Of a stretch of 64,000 bases of DNA, positions 51,561 through 60,259 are shown piece by piece. Within the stretch, counting starts at the first letter, position 1. Every line of letters begins with the position of its first letter. The DNA comes from Desulforhopalus singaporensis (lineage in GTDB: Bacteria > Desulfobacterota > Desulfobulbia > Desulfobulbales > Desulfocapsaceae), in assembly GCF_900104445.1 (NCBI RefSeq), contig NZ_FNJI01000004.1, forward strand, positions 124,001 through 188,000, read 5' to 3'. A program made the position numbers and the translations under genes. The notes under the pieces are model-generated. The model did no database searches and was not told the DNA's origin. It worked only from the letters and a program-made list of their open reading frames with translations.

Positions 51561-52486
51561 TGAAATCGGGAAGCAATCTTGAAAAGGTACTGGCGGCGGG
51601 GCACTTTTCGGTAACCGCGGAATGCGGTCCTCCCCGGGGTGCCGACCCGGATATCGTCCGGAAAAAGGCCGCGCTGGTCAAGGGTAACGTGGACGCCTGC
51701 AACGTGACCGACAATCAGACTTCCGTTGTCAGGATGAGTTCGCTGGCCGGCTGCATGCTGATCAAAGAGCAGGGGATCGAGCCCCTGATACAGATGGTGG
51801 TCCGCGACCGGAACAGGATTGCGCTGCAGTCGGACCTGCTGGGCGCATCGGCGCTGGGGGTAAGGAACCTTCTCTGCCTGTCGGGCGACCATCAGAAGTT
51901 CGGTGATGATCCCCAGGCGAAAAATGTTTTCGATATCGATTCGATGCAGCTTATACATCTGGCAAAGACGATGCGGGACGAAGGGATATTCCCGTCGGGA
52001 GACAAGCTGGAGGGTGCACCGAAATTCTTCATAGGGTGTGCGGTCAATCCGTTCGCCGACCCTTTTGAAATAAGGGTTCCCCGGTTTAAGATGAAGGCTG
52101 ATGCGGGCGCCGATTTTGTCCAGACCCAGTGCATTTACAACATGGAGAAATTTAAAAAGTACCTGGAGCTGGCCAAGAGGGAGAACCTGCACGAAAGGGT
52201 GAAGATTCTCGCCGGGGTTACGCCGCTTAAATCCGCAGGGATGGCGAAGTTCATGCGCAGGATGGTGGCGGGCATCGATATTCCTGATGAAGTGGTCGAC
52301 CGGATCGCTGCGGAGCCCAAAGAAAAACAGGCGGCCAAGGGGATCGAAATGTGTATCGAGCAAATCCAGGAACTCAAAGAGATGGAAGGTATTGCCGGAG
52401 TGCACGTGATGGCCATAGAATGGGAGGAGAAACTCGAGGAGATCATCGGCGGGGCAGGACTGTTGCCGCGGCCGCTGGTCCAGTGA
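51560..52486 (+). CDS. metF: 5,10-methylene-tetrahydrofolate reductase
   Basis: 308 residues in a TIM-barrel flavoprotein of the MetF family. AECGPPRGAD holds the catalytic Glu, NVTDNQTSVVRMSS lines the FAD site, and LCLSGDH carries the folate-interacting Asp. It reversibly reduces methylene-THF to methyl-THF in the methyl branch of the Wood-Ljungdahl pathway, which sulfate reducers can run for CO2 fixation or acetate oxidation. Start overlaps the metV stop (TGATG). Confidence 0.93.
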   Translation: MKSGSNLEKVLAAGHFSVTAECGPPRGADPDIVRKKAALVKGNVDACNVTDNQTSVVRMSSLAGCMLIKEQGIEPLIQMVVRDRNRIALQSDLLGASALGVRNLLCLSGDHQKFGDDPQAKNVFDIDSMQLIHLAKTMRDEGIFPSGDKLEGAPKFFIGCAVNPFADPFEIRVPRFKMKADAGADFVQTQCIYNMEKFKKYLELAKRENLHERVKILAGVTPLKSAGMAKFMRRMVAGIDIPDEVVDRIAAEPKEKQAAKGIEMCIEQIQELKEMEGIAGVHVMAIEWEEKLEEIIGGAGLLPRPLVQ

Positions 52487-52548
52487 AGAGTCGGTAATGA
52501 TCCGGAACAAAGAGAGAACTCAAATCAAGCAATGAAACGGAGGCAAAT

Positions 52549-52935
52549 ATGGCTGAGAGAAAAAAGGTACTGCTGGTAGACGATGACCCCGATTTTGTAG
52601 AAGCCGTACGGGTAATCGTTGAGGTCGGCGGCTACGATGTCCGGGTCGCCTATGACGGGAAAGAGGGACTGGAGGCTGTAGCCGAAGAAAAGCCCGACCT
52701 GATCGTGCTTGATGTGATGATGCCGGTCATGAATGGCCATGAGGCTTGCGCCGAACTGAAAAAGAACCCGGAAACCGCCAATATCCCGATAATCCTGCTC
52801 ACCGCCGTAGCAGAGAGGGTGACGACCAGCCAGTACACCCACAGGGATATGCTTGAAAGCGAGGCGGAGGACTATATGCCCAAACCCGTGGAGCCGAAAG
52901 AGCTGCTTGACCTGATCAAGAGCTGGTTGAAGTAG
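52549..52935 (+). CDS. Single-domain response regulator (CheY-like)
   Basis: 128 residues; acidic pocket Asp11-Asp12 in LLVDDDPDF, phosphoacceptor Asp55 in IVLDVMMPVMNG, conserved Thr in ILLTAV and Lys in MPKPVEP. No output domain, so it acts by protein contact or as part of a phosphorelay. It sits 62 bases after metF on the same strand. An insert around TTSQYTHRDMLESEAEDY is longer than in CheY. Confidence 0.92.
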   Translation: MAERKKVLLVDDDPDFVEAVRVIVEVGGYDVRVAYDGKEGLEAVAEEKPDLIVLDVMMPVMNGHEACAELKKNPETANIPIILLTAVAERVTTSQYTHRDMLESEAEDYMPKPVEPKELLDLIKSWLK

Positions 52936-52957
52936 CAGCGGAAAACATATAGGGGGC

Positions 52958-52998
52958 GGCATCCGCTGACGGTTGTTTGAGATACCGGGGCGGATGCC
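52958..52998. repeat. Inverted repeat between receiver gene and hybrid kinase gene
   Basis: GGCATCCGC (52958-52966) pairs with GCGGATGCC (52990-52998) around 23 bases. It ends 36 bases before the next start, so it may modulate translation or partial termination inside the operon. Confidence 0.4.
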
Positions 52999-53034
52999 AG
53001 GGGGGAGTTGCACCTTTCTGGCAGGAAGATGATT

Positions 53035-54543
53035 ATGGATACCGTACGGGTACTGGTGGTGGATGATGAAAAGGTAATCCGTGAAGGGGTCGAGCGGGCT
53101 CTGGGCAAGAAAGGCTACGAAGTCGTCAAGGCCGAAGACGGCAAGCGAGGGCTTGAACTGCTCGGCGAACACGATTTCGATATCGTTCTCACGGATCTGA
53201 TGATGCCGGGGCTTGACGGGTTTGCGGTGCTTGAATGGATCCGGGAAAATCAACCGCATATCCAGGTTATTGTCATAACCGGGTTTGCCACTGTTACCAA
53301 GGCGGTTACGGCAATGAAACAGGGCGCGTTCGACTTCGTCGGCAAACCCTTTACCCCGGATTATATCAGGATCGTCGTCGACAAGGCCGTGGAAAAAATC
53401 CGCATGCGCGAGGAGACCGAGCGGCTCCGGGAAGAAAGAGAGAAGGGGCTGATCGCCATAGATAAATCCAGGAGTCGTCTGAAAACGATATTCAGGAGTA
53501 TGTCCGAAGCTGTCCTTATCACCGATGCACACGGTGTCGTAGTGCTGCACAACCCGGCGGCAATACGGCTGCTGGAAATCCAGACCGATCCGGTAATCGG
53601 CAAGCATCTCGCAGACTCCATCCATGATGCGGCGGCGGTTTCAATGGTAACCGAGGCGATCAGCTACTGCAAGGAGGTGAGCCGGGAGTTTACCCCCGGG
53701 GCGATATCGAGAAAGCACCTGCGCGCCTACTGCTCCCCGGTGGTGACGGAGCAGAGCAAGGTTATCGGTTCGGTTACCACCTTTCTCGACATCAGCGCCC
53801 ATAAAGAGATTGACCGGATGAAGTCCGATTTCGTAGCGATGGTCGCCCACGAGTTGAAATCGCCGCTGGCATCGGTTGAACAGATGATCTACGCCCTGCA
53901 GGTGGGATGCGAATATGAGGCGCAGAGTTCCTGCCATGCCCTCCATTGCCGGATGACCACCCGGACAAGGGATCTGTTGCGGCTTATTGATAATCTTCTC
54001 AACCTGTCCAAGCTGGAAAGCGGGACCGTGGTTTTTAATCTCGAGCCTGTGCGCGGACAGGATATTATCCGCGACGTCCTTGAAATTGCCGCCCCCCAGG
54101 CGGAGGGCAAGGAAATCTCCATACATTATGAGCCGTCCGCCGAGCCGTGGTGGTTCAACGTCGATTATGACCACATGCGTACGGCGATCATGAACATTGT
54201 CTCCAACAGCATCAAATACACTCCGGAAAAAGGGAATATAGATGTTTCCACCTCGTTTAACGGCGGATTTGTCAACCTCATGGTGAAGGACACCGGGATC
54301 GGGATAAGCAAGGATGATCTGCCCCATATATTTGACCGGTTTTACCGGGTAAAGGGGAAGGCGACCCGTCACATTACCGGTTCGGGGCTCGGCCTGGCCC
54401 TCGTTAAGGAGGTTGTCGAGGCGCATAAGGGGTATATCGAGGTGAGCTCGGAACAGGAGCGGGGAACGACATTCACCCTCTGCTTCCCCCTTGCCGGGGA
54501 GAACGGTACTCCGGTGGCCGATCTGCCGAAAATGAAACCCTGA
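53035..54543 (+). CDS. Hybrid protein: receiver - PAS - histidine kinase
   Basis: 502 residues from the ATG at 53035 (AGGAAG upstream; TTG at 53008 is an alternative). Receiver domain 1-120 with Asp54 in VLTDLMMPGL, PAS about 145-250, HisKA with His near residue 271 in MVAHELKSPLASV, and a full HATPase (DTGIGISKDDL, GSGLGLALVKEV). No membrane segments. N-terminal receiver plus kinase suggests it is controlled by another kinase, plausibly the PAS kinase at 43817, and phosphorylates a further target. Last plus-strand gene of the operon. Confidence 0.9.
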   Translation: MDTVRVLVVDDEKVIREGVERALGKKGYEVVKAEDGKRGLELLGEHDFDIVLTDLMMPGLDGFAVLEWIRENQPHIQVIVITGFATVTKAVTAMKQGAFDFVGKPFTPDYIRIVVDKAVEKIRMREETERLREEREKGLIAIDKSRSRLKTIFRSMSEAVLITDAHGVVVLHNPAAIRLLEIQTDPVIGKHLADSIHDAAAVSMVTEAISYCKEVSREFTPGAISRKHLRAYCSPVVTEQSKVIGSVTTFLDISAHKEIDRMKSDFVAMVAHELKSPLASVEQMIYALQVGCEYEAQSSCHALHCRMTTRTRDLLRLIDNLLNLSKLESGTVVFNLEPVRGQDIIRDVLEIAAPQAEGKEISIHYEPSAEPWWFNVDYDHMRTAIMNIVSNSIKYTPEKGNIDVSTSFNGGFVNLMVKDTGIGISKDDLPHIFDRFYRVKGKATRHITGSGLGLALVKEVVEAHKGYIEVSSEQERGTTFTLCFPLAGENGTPVADLPKMKP

Positions 54544-54623
54544 CCCCGGCTGCAGCCCCAAGGGGAATCGAGTGATACTGGCCGGCTTGCGGCTTGACAG
54601 CCGGCGGTGGGATCGATCGCCGG

Positions 54624-55526
54624 TTATGCCGGAGATTGCCAGGAACCGGGATCCCTGAATTTTTGATGAAACTGCTCGGCCACTCTGTTTACCTTGTCGA
54701 CTCTTTCCGGTGCGAGAAAGTGTTGGTAGAGACCGTCAGGCAGAAACTTCGTGCTGCCGACTATTTTCCGTTCGAAAAGCGACAGCGCCTCGATGGCTTT
54801 ATCGCAAGCCGGATAGCCCCTGTCATCAAGGAATATCGACTCATCAAACCGGACCGGGACCACGTTGTTTATATCGACGATCTTGATTTTACCCGACGGG
54901 GTCACGATAAGATTACCGTTGCCGGCTATGTCCGGAATGTAGCCGACTTCAGCGATCATCCGGCGTATCCTGTTGATGAAAATGGCTACCGATCCGGTTG
55001 CTCTGGCGACTCTGTCCGCAAGTTCGCCCCTGGTGCGGCAGGTGGTCTCAAAACATGTTGCCAGAGGGTGTCTGCCTGTCAAGTTCCAGGGGCTGATCTT
55101 GACCCCTGAAACGTATTCCTGAACGCCGCACAACATGATTTTGGCTTTCTCCTCCCCCTGGCACTCGACTATGCATTCGGTGGAAAGGGCGATGAAATCC
55201 GGTCCCAGATAGTGCAGGATGAGCTTGTATAGCCGCACTTCCTCCAGGACGTCATCAAGGGCTGTAAAACGTTTTCGCAATATACGCAGCATATATCTGG
55301 GTCTGGCCCTGGGGTACAGCCGTATGCCAAGATCCGGATCCATCTGCCCAACAGATTCTGTATCCACGTCTTTTGCCGACAATATCTCGAAGATATGTGA
55401 GCGCAGTCCCTGATGCGGATGTCTCCTGTAGAAAAACGAAGACGAATCAAGGAGAAAGCCGAGCTTGCCGAGGTCATCTCCTGCAAGATACTCCCTGTCT
55501 GCAATGGTGCTGTCTGGTTTTTCCAT
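54624..55526 (-). CDS. Uncharacterised protein with weak protein-kinase-like C-terminal motif
   Basis: 300 residues, no membrane or signal region. Near residue 205 the run VGYIPDIAGNGNLIVTPSGK is followed by IKIVDINNV, the spacing and residues resembling the catalytic-loop Asp...Asn and the metal-binding D-x-N of kinase-fold proteins; the N-terminal nucleotide loop is not convincing. Rich in Arg. It is convergent with the kinase operon and borders the mobile region. Function not known. Confidence 0.6.
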   Translation of the reverse strand: MEKPDSTIADREYLAGDDLGKLGFLLDSSSFFYRRHPHQGLRSHIFEILSAKDVDTESVGQMDPDLGIRLYPRARPRYMLRILRKRFTALDDVLEEVRLYKLILHYLGPDFIALSTECIVECQGEEKAKIMLCGVQEYVSGVKISPWNLTGRHPLATCFETTCRTRGELADRVARATGSVAIFINRIRRMIAEVGYIPDIAGNGNLIVTPSGKIKIVDINNVVPVRFDESIFLDDRGYPACDKAIEALSLFERKIVGSTKFLPDGLYQHFLAPERVDKVNRVAEQFHQKFRDPGSWQSPA

Positions 55527-55903
55527 GTTGTCCCGTTATGACCGATGTCGCGGCTGTCTGTCTATCTTTTTTGCGGACGGTAACCGGCGCAGTGAGGTCC
55601 TTTCTGTCGGTATACCCGTTTTTCACCCTGAATTCCAGGCGGGATCTGTTTTGGACGGCCACAAATCATGGGGGAGACTGCTCTGCCATCACATCCTTGC
55701 GGCAGTGACAATTGGAATTTATGAAACTAGCTCGACCCTTTATCCTCTTGTATAAGATATAGAAATCCGGACTCGATCTGACACACAGGATTGATGAGAC
55801 TTAAACTGACCTGACAACCACCATTAACCGGTTGCTCCAAGATTTTCAGGAAACATCTTTTCAACAAACAACCATATCTACGGTATTACTGCCGGTGGAA
55901 ATA
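55527..55903. other. Intergenic, boundary of the integron region
   Basis: 377 bases between the kinase-like gene and the broken integron integrase. Nothing coding or structured was recognised. GC content begins to fall here towards the right. Confidence 0.45.
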
Positions 55904-57167
55904 TTAAAAATCCAGTGGACTTTTTGCCTCTTTCTTTGTCGTACTTTTCACGGTGTGAGTGTAGATCATGGTTGTCCTCACATCAGAGTGTCCCATCAGT
56001 TCCTGAATGGTACGGATATCATAATTAGCCTGGAGAAGGTGACTGGCAAATGAATGCCTAAATGTGTGCGAGGTGACTCTTTTGGGAATATGTGACTTAT
56101 TTACAGCTGTTCTGAGTGATTTTTGCAAAAGCGACTCATGCACGTGATAACGTCTCAGTTCACCGCTTTTTTCAACGGTAGTCAGCTGTTTTGCAGGAAA
56201 GAACCACTGCCAGACAAGTTCACGTGCTGCATTTTTATACTTTGTTTCAAGTTGGTTTGGCAAAAAGACACCGGAATATCCCAACCGACAATCTTCCTCA
56301 TGTAGGGCGATGACCCTTTGCAGTTGAGTTGAAAGCTGGTTGAACAGAGAATCCGGAATAGGTACCGTTCTATCCTTCTTACCTTTGCCGTCATGTATGG
56401 TGAGGATCTTCATGTCAAAGTTAAAATTATTGACGCGAAGTGAAATGCATTCAGAGACGCGGAGTCCACATCCGTACATAAGACTGATGATCAGGCGATA
56501 AGGCATCTTGAGATTATCTACAATGCGGTCAATTTCCTCTCGGCTGAGAGCCACAGGTATATATGGTTTGCGCTTTACCAAGGACGTGACGGTAAAAGAA
56601 CAATAATGCGTTAAAGGCTTGATTTTGTGTTGAGACGGCGACTTGCTTTTGTACAGCAAGCGATGTGAGAAATTGCTTTACATCCTTAGTACCCAGTAAA
56701 GATGGATCTTTACTCTCTGTAAATGCCTGGAATTTTCTCACCCAATTAGTATATGTTTTCAAAGTTGCACGAGAATAATGGCGAACACGAATGGTATTGT
56801 TTAAGTCCGCAAATACTCCGGTCCAGTCTGCTCCTTTTTGCAGGCTAGGTTTCTTCTTAGTTGTGAAGCCTTCTGGTTGGCGAGGTGTAATCTCTAACGA
56901 TTTGTATTCTTGACGATTATCACTGTATGTGTTAGGTGAAATAGAAGTAGGTCGCGGGGGCTTGTCTTTACCCTTGAAATCCTGTTGTTTTTGCGTGGAC
57001 TGAACCCACGCAAAATATAATCGAACAGCCTGTTCTGCCTGTTTTTTGAACTGCACTGATTGTTTCTTCTCATCGAGCTTTTTCAGAAAGGCAGACAAGC
57101 TTTTGCCTGTTCCTTGTTCGAAGTGATACTTATGGCAAAAATCAAGGTAGTAGCGCATCCACTTCAA
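55904..57167 (-). pseudogene. intI: Integron integrase IntI, split by deletion/frameshift
   Basis: Two minus-strand frames together form an IntI. The N-terminal frame (57167-56529; open, without ATG, up to about 57257) carries the long environmental-type N-domain and ends shortly after FNALLFFYRHVLG. The C-terminal frame restarts as KRKPYIPVALSREEID and has all catalytic residues: Arg in GCGLRVSEC, HxxR in HTFRHSFASH, GHSDVRTTMIYTH with the Tyr. It also has the IntI-specific insertion (YSGVFLPNQLETKYKNA, LVWQWFFPAK) absent from XerC/D. At about 56575-56582 the frame shifts and roughly ten linker residues usually found after VLG are missing. Orientation is away from the cassettes, as normal for integrons. 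Confidence 0.85.
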
Positions 57168-57309
57168 GTAATACCTAGATGACCGGTAGGAATCCCTTGT
57201 TGACAGATATAGGTCCCGAATTGCTTGGTAATTTGAGCAGGGATTTGCAACATGAATGTTATCCTGTTAAGCTGATATCCAGTGAATCTTTCATGATATA
57301 CAGCAAAAA

Positions 57310-57389
57310 AAGAGGATAACTTGTTGATTTCACGTTGTCAATAATTTCTGTTTTCTGGAGCTATAGGGAAACCAGAGAATAACTTGTTA
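57310..57389. repeat. 16-bp direct repeats flanking a stem-loop in the attI-proximal region
   Basis: AGAGGATAACTTGTTG (57310-57325) and AGAGAATAACTTGTTA (57374-57389) match at 14 of 16 positions, 64 bases apart. The second copy directly precedes the intron boundary, and a stem TTTTCTGG/CCAGAGAA (57351-57358, 57372-57379) lies just before it. The stretch between intI and the intron should contain attI, which could not be pinned down to the base. Confidence 0.5.
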
Positions 57390-57902
57390 GTGCGCCAAGC
57401 GCAGCTTGGTGCTTCTTATAGGGTGCCCTGCCTCCGTTCCTGTGGCAGGAAGTCCCAATCGGGTAAAGGTTAACCACCAGCCCGTACCGAGTGTTGCGCG
57501 ACTCGCGGAGCCTTGTTGGCGAACAACAGTCGTGAAGCGTACACAGGGAACATTGCAGGCCGCAAGGGAGACGTACCTCCTTTAAGTGATTCAGCCTCGT
57601 TAGTTATATAAAAGCAGTTGGCGACGATCTTAACAATTCGGAAGCCAGTACAAAGGAATCGCCATGGTGAGATTTCCGAGGGACTGCCGGGGTCCAAGAG
57701 CGTGGCATGCAATGAGAGAAGCATCAGGAACTTGGGAGCCCCTTCCACCTCCTTGCAATGAAGTAAAGGTAGGACGTGTCAACCGCAAGAAGAGCGTCCA
57801 ACGGGTTGAAGGGAGTCAGATCATTCCATACTACTCTGAGACGGTAGGGCCGTTCACATGGGGAAGGAAATGACGGTATTGTGTAGTCCGCCAAGGAAAC
57901 AT

Positions 57903-59207
57903 ATGCAGATAAGACAGGCTGATAAACATATGCAAACCTCACTGCGGGGAATAGCAAAGAGAGGAAAGGAAGATCCAAAACACCAATTCGGTAACCTTTA
58001 CAGTTTATTAAACAGTAAGAACCTGACATGGTGCTTTCCACAGATGAACCGAAAGGCCGCACCTGGTGTTGATGCGGTCGATTGGACAGCCTTTACAGCT
58101 GATCTATCAGGAAATGTAAGCAATCTGGCGACATCCCTGAAAGGGAAGCGTTACAAGGCGAAGCTGGTACGACGCCGGAATATTCCGAAACCTGGCGGGA
58201 AACAACGTCCGCTAGGTATACCGGTAATTGGCGACAAGCTGGTACAGACTGCGGCAGCTCTGATTCTGTCAGCTATATACGAGCAGGATTTTCTTTCCTG
58301 CAGCCACGGATATCGACGTGGTAAAGGTCCACAGCGAGCCGCCCTTGAACTGAGCCAAAGGCTGCATAGGGGACGGTTTGGCTGGGTAGTTGATGCTGAT
58401 ATCAAAGGGTTCTTTGACCACATAGACCATGATTGGCTATTGAAGATGCTGGAACAACGAATCAATGATCAAGCTTTTCTTGGTCTGATTCGGAAATGGT
58501 TGAAGGCTGGCATCCTAGAGGAAGACGGGCAGGTGATCTACCCGACGACCGGTACTCCTCAAGGCGGTGTCATTTCTGCTGTACTCGCCAACATCTATCT
58601 CCATTACGCGCTTGATCTGTGGTTTGAGAAGATCGTCAAACCGCGCTGCAAAGGGGATGTCATGCCGATGAGGTTCGCAGATGATTTTGTCTGCTGCTTT
58701 CAGTATAGGGAAGATGAACGGCGATTCTCCAAAGTCCTGGGAAAACGCTTGGGTAAGTTCAAGCTGGAGTTGTCCTTAGAAAAGACGCAGGTGATCAAGC
58801 TCACCCGTTTTGAGACGAAGGACAACAGGAGCTTTACTTTCCTCGGTTTCGAATTTCGCTGGGGCTTGAGCAGGACAGGCAAACCGCTCGTGATGATGCG
58901 TACATCGAAGAAAAAATTCCGGTTAGCCTTGGCGGCAATCCTTAGTTGGATCAAGAAAGACCGCAGCAAGGTCGGAACAGCCGCATTGTTCACGAAACTG
59001 TGTCAAAAGCTGCAAGGACACTTCAACTATTATGGAGTCAGGGGAAACTATGACTTGCTGTACAAGTTCTATCGTCTGGCATGCCTGACAGTGTTTAAGT
59101 GGTTGAATAGGCGTACACAAAAGAAAAGCTGTAACTGGACGGGTTTTAAGGAAATGCTATCATATTTCAAGGTGCCGCGTCCTCGAATTATAGGATATTG
59201 GAAATAA
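57903..59207 (+). CDS. ltrA: Group II intron reverse transcriptase/maturase
   Basis: 434 residues from the ATG at 57903 (AAGGAAACAT upstream); ATGs at 57858 and 57930 are alternatives. RT blocks are in order: KAAPGVDAVDW, the KPGGKQRPLGIPVI segment, DADIKGFFDHI, GTPQGGVISAVLANI and the catalytic MRFADDFVCC (FADD instead of YADD). A maturase (X) domain ends RPRIIGYWK. No DNA-binding/HNH domain is present, as usual for class C introns that use replication-fork or terminator-like targets. Confidence 0.93.
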   Translation: MQIRQADKHMQTSLRGIAKRGKEDPKHQFGNLYSLLNSKNLTWCFPQMNRKAAPGVDAVDWTAFTADLSGNVSNLATSLKGKRYKAKLVRRRNIPKPGGKQRPLGIPVIGDKLVQTAAALILSAIYEQDFLSCSHGYRRGKGPQRAALELSQRLHRGRFGWVVDADIKGFFDHIDHDWLLKMLEQRINDQAFLGLIRKWLKAGILEEDGQVIYPTTGTPQGGVISAVLANIYLHYALDLWFEKIVKPRCKGDVMPMRFADDFVCCFQYREDERRFSKVLGKRLGKFKLELSLEKTQVIKLTRFETKDNRSFTFLGFEFRWGLSRTGKPLVMMRTSKKKFRLALAAILSWIKKDRSKVGTAALFTKLCQKLQGHFNYYGVRGNYDLLYKFYRLACLTVFKWLNRRTQKKSCNWTGFKEMLSYFKVPRPRIIGYWK

Positions 59208-59238
59208 CTTTGCGCTTGTACGAAGCGAACTATACTGA

Positions 59239-59272
59239 GGAGCCCTGTGCGAGAAAACCGCACGCAGGGATC
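59239..59272 (+). ncRNA. Group II intron domain V
   Basis: The catalytic AGC triad at 59241-59243 begins a hairpin in which CCCTG pairs with CAGGG and inner TGCG with CGCA around an A-rich loop, the conserved shape of domain V in class C introns. Domain VI follows to 59306. Confidence 0.75.
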
Positions 59273-59328
59273 TGTGAGAGGGCGGTCGGGTAACTGGCTG
59301 GTCTATCTTAATTGTAAAGGAAAACAAA

Positions 59329-60006
59329 ATGGACAACCCTGAATTGTTACTTGGTGAATACAACAACCTTTGGAGTGAAAAAAATACTCACAAAATCCAG
59401 CTAAGAAAATTTAAAGGCTATCTGTCATATTTTACATCAATTATGACAGGATCTTTGTCAATATTTGGATTATCCACTACAGAATTATTTCAGACAATAT
59501 CAAACTCAAAAGATCCAGCAATTTTAACCCAAAATATTACCAATGTTCTTAATATTATATCAGTTCCTGCAGTACCAATAATACTTCTAATTAGTTCATT
59601 TGCTATCAACGAATTATTTCAAATTTATGTGATAGGCAACACAATAGGAAATATAGAAAAGAAACTAAATAAATTAACAGGAGAAAATATTTACTCTTGG
59701 GAACATAAAATATGCCCTGTTGTCTATGGTGGTAAAGATAATCATAATGGAAAAAAATTAACAAATATTATTCTATTAAATGACGTTCTAATATTTTTCC
59801 CTTTAATGTTAATTCTTACCACTATTCTAGTGGTATTTGCCCTGAATTTCTTGTATAATTACAATTTAATACTTTTATATTCCTATGCAGCAATTTTATT
59901 TTTAATGCTTTTAGGAATTATTTATGTAGCTACTAAACTAGCTAATTATACAAAGGCAAGCAGCCAGCTTTCTTCTTTTATATCCGAAGCAATTAACAGC
60001 TATTAA
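59329..60006 (+). CDS. AT-rich integral membrane protein, putative first cassette gene
   Basis: 225 residues, beginning 23 bases after the intron, with AAAGGAAAACAAA upstream. About four membrane helices: two near 35-50 and 75-95, two near 150-170 and 178-198, separated by a charged cytoplasmic part (LEKKLNKLTGENIYSW-like region). Composition is strongly AT-rich and unlike the genome around it, a sign of horizontal origin as a cassette. No family recognised; the two-pair helix layout recalls SLATT-type effectors, but that is only an impression. Confidence 0.65.
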   Translation: MDNPELLLGEYNNLWSEKNTHKIQLRKFKGYLSYFTSIMTGSLSIFGLSTTELFQTISNSKDPAILTQNITNVLNIISVPAVPIILLISSFAINELFQIYVIGNTIGNIEKKLNKLTGENIYSWEHKICPVVYGGKDNHNGKKLTNIILLNDVLIFFPLMLILTTILVVFALNFLYNYNLILLYSYAAILFLMLLGIIYVATKLANYTKASSQLSSFISEAINSY

Positions 60007-60012
60007 TACGGT

Positions 60013-60135
60013 CATTGATCAGAAGACATTTGGCAGCATGATAATGTTGTAATTACAGGAATATGTCAGCGTCGATATGTTTGAAAAACAGCCTTCTGAT
60101 TAATATCAATCAATTCATTGATTAGTAGACATATG
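60013..60135. repeat. 20-bp imperfect direct repeats downstream of the first cassette gene
   Basis: CATTGATCAGAAGACATTTG (60013-60032) and CATTGATTAGTAGACATATG (60116-60135) match at 17 of 20 positions, 103 bases apart, with an inverted ATCAGAAG/CTTCTGAT in between (60018-60025, 60093-60100). A CGTTAGC near 60221 resembles an attC 3' core, but no matching partner was found, so an attC here is unproven. Confidence 0.4.
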
Positions 60136-60259
60136 TTGTACTCCGATGCGTTATCTCAAATTTTGAAATTCTGGGGTGCTGGAAAATTTCGGACTACAAA
60201 AACGGCTTATTCTACAGACTCGTTAGCTTTGCGTTCCACATAAATAAAAGGAGAAAAAT

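Larger units (their letters stand above)
57390..59306 (+). mobile_element. Group II intron (class C-like), about 1.9 kb
   Basis: The 5' end GTGCG at 57390 matches group II consensus, a structured RNA leader of about 500 bases precedes the maturase gene, and a domain V/VI follows it, with a likely 3' end in CTAT at 59306. Overall size, the short maturase without endonuclease domain and the stem-loop plus TTGTTA in the 5' exon fit class C introns, several of which target integron attC sites. It lies between the broken intI and the first cassette and reads in the same direction as the cassette genes. Confidence 0.8.

Noticed and set aside
55904-56659. Free-standing XerC/D-type recombinase
   Set aside because: The integron-specific insertion and the adjoining N-terminal frame show it is the C-terminal half of IntI.
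57664-57873. 69-residue ORF in the intron leader
   Set aside because: It lies in the structured RNA part of the group II intron and lacks coding character.
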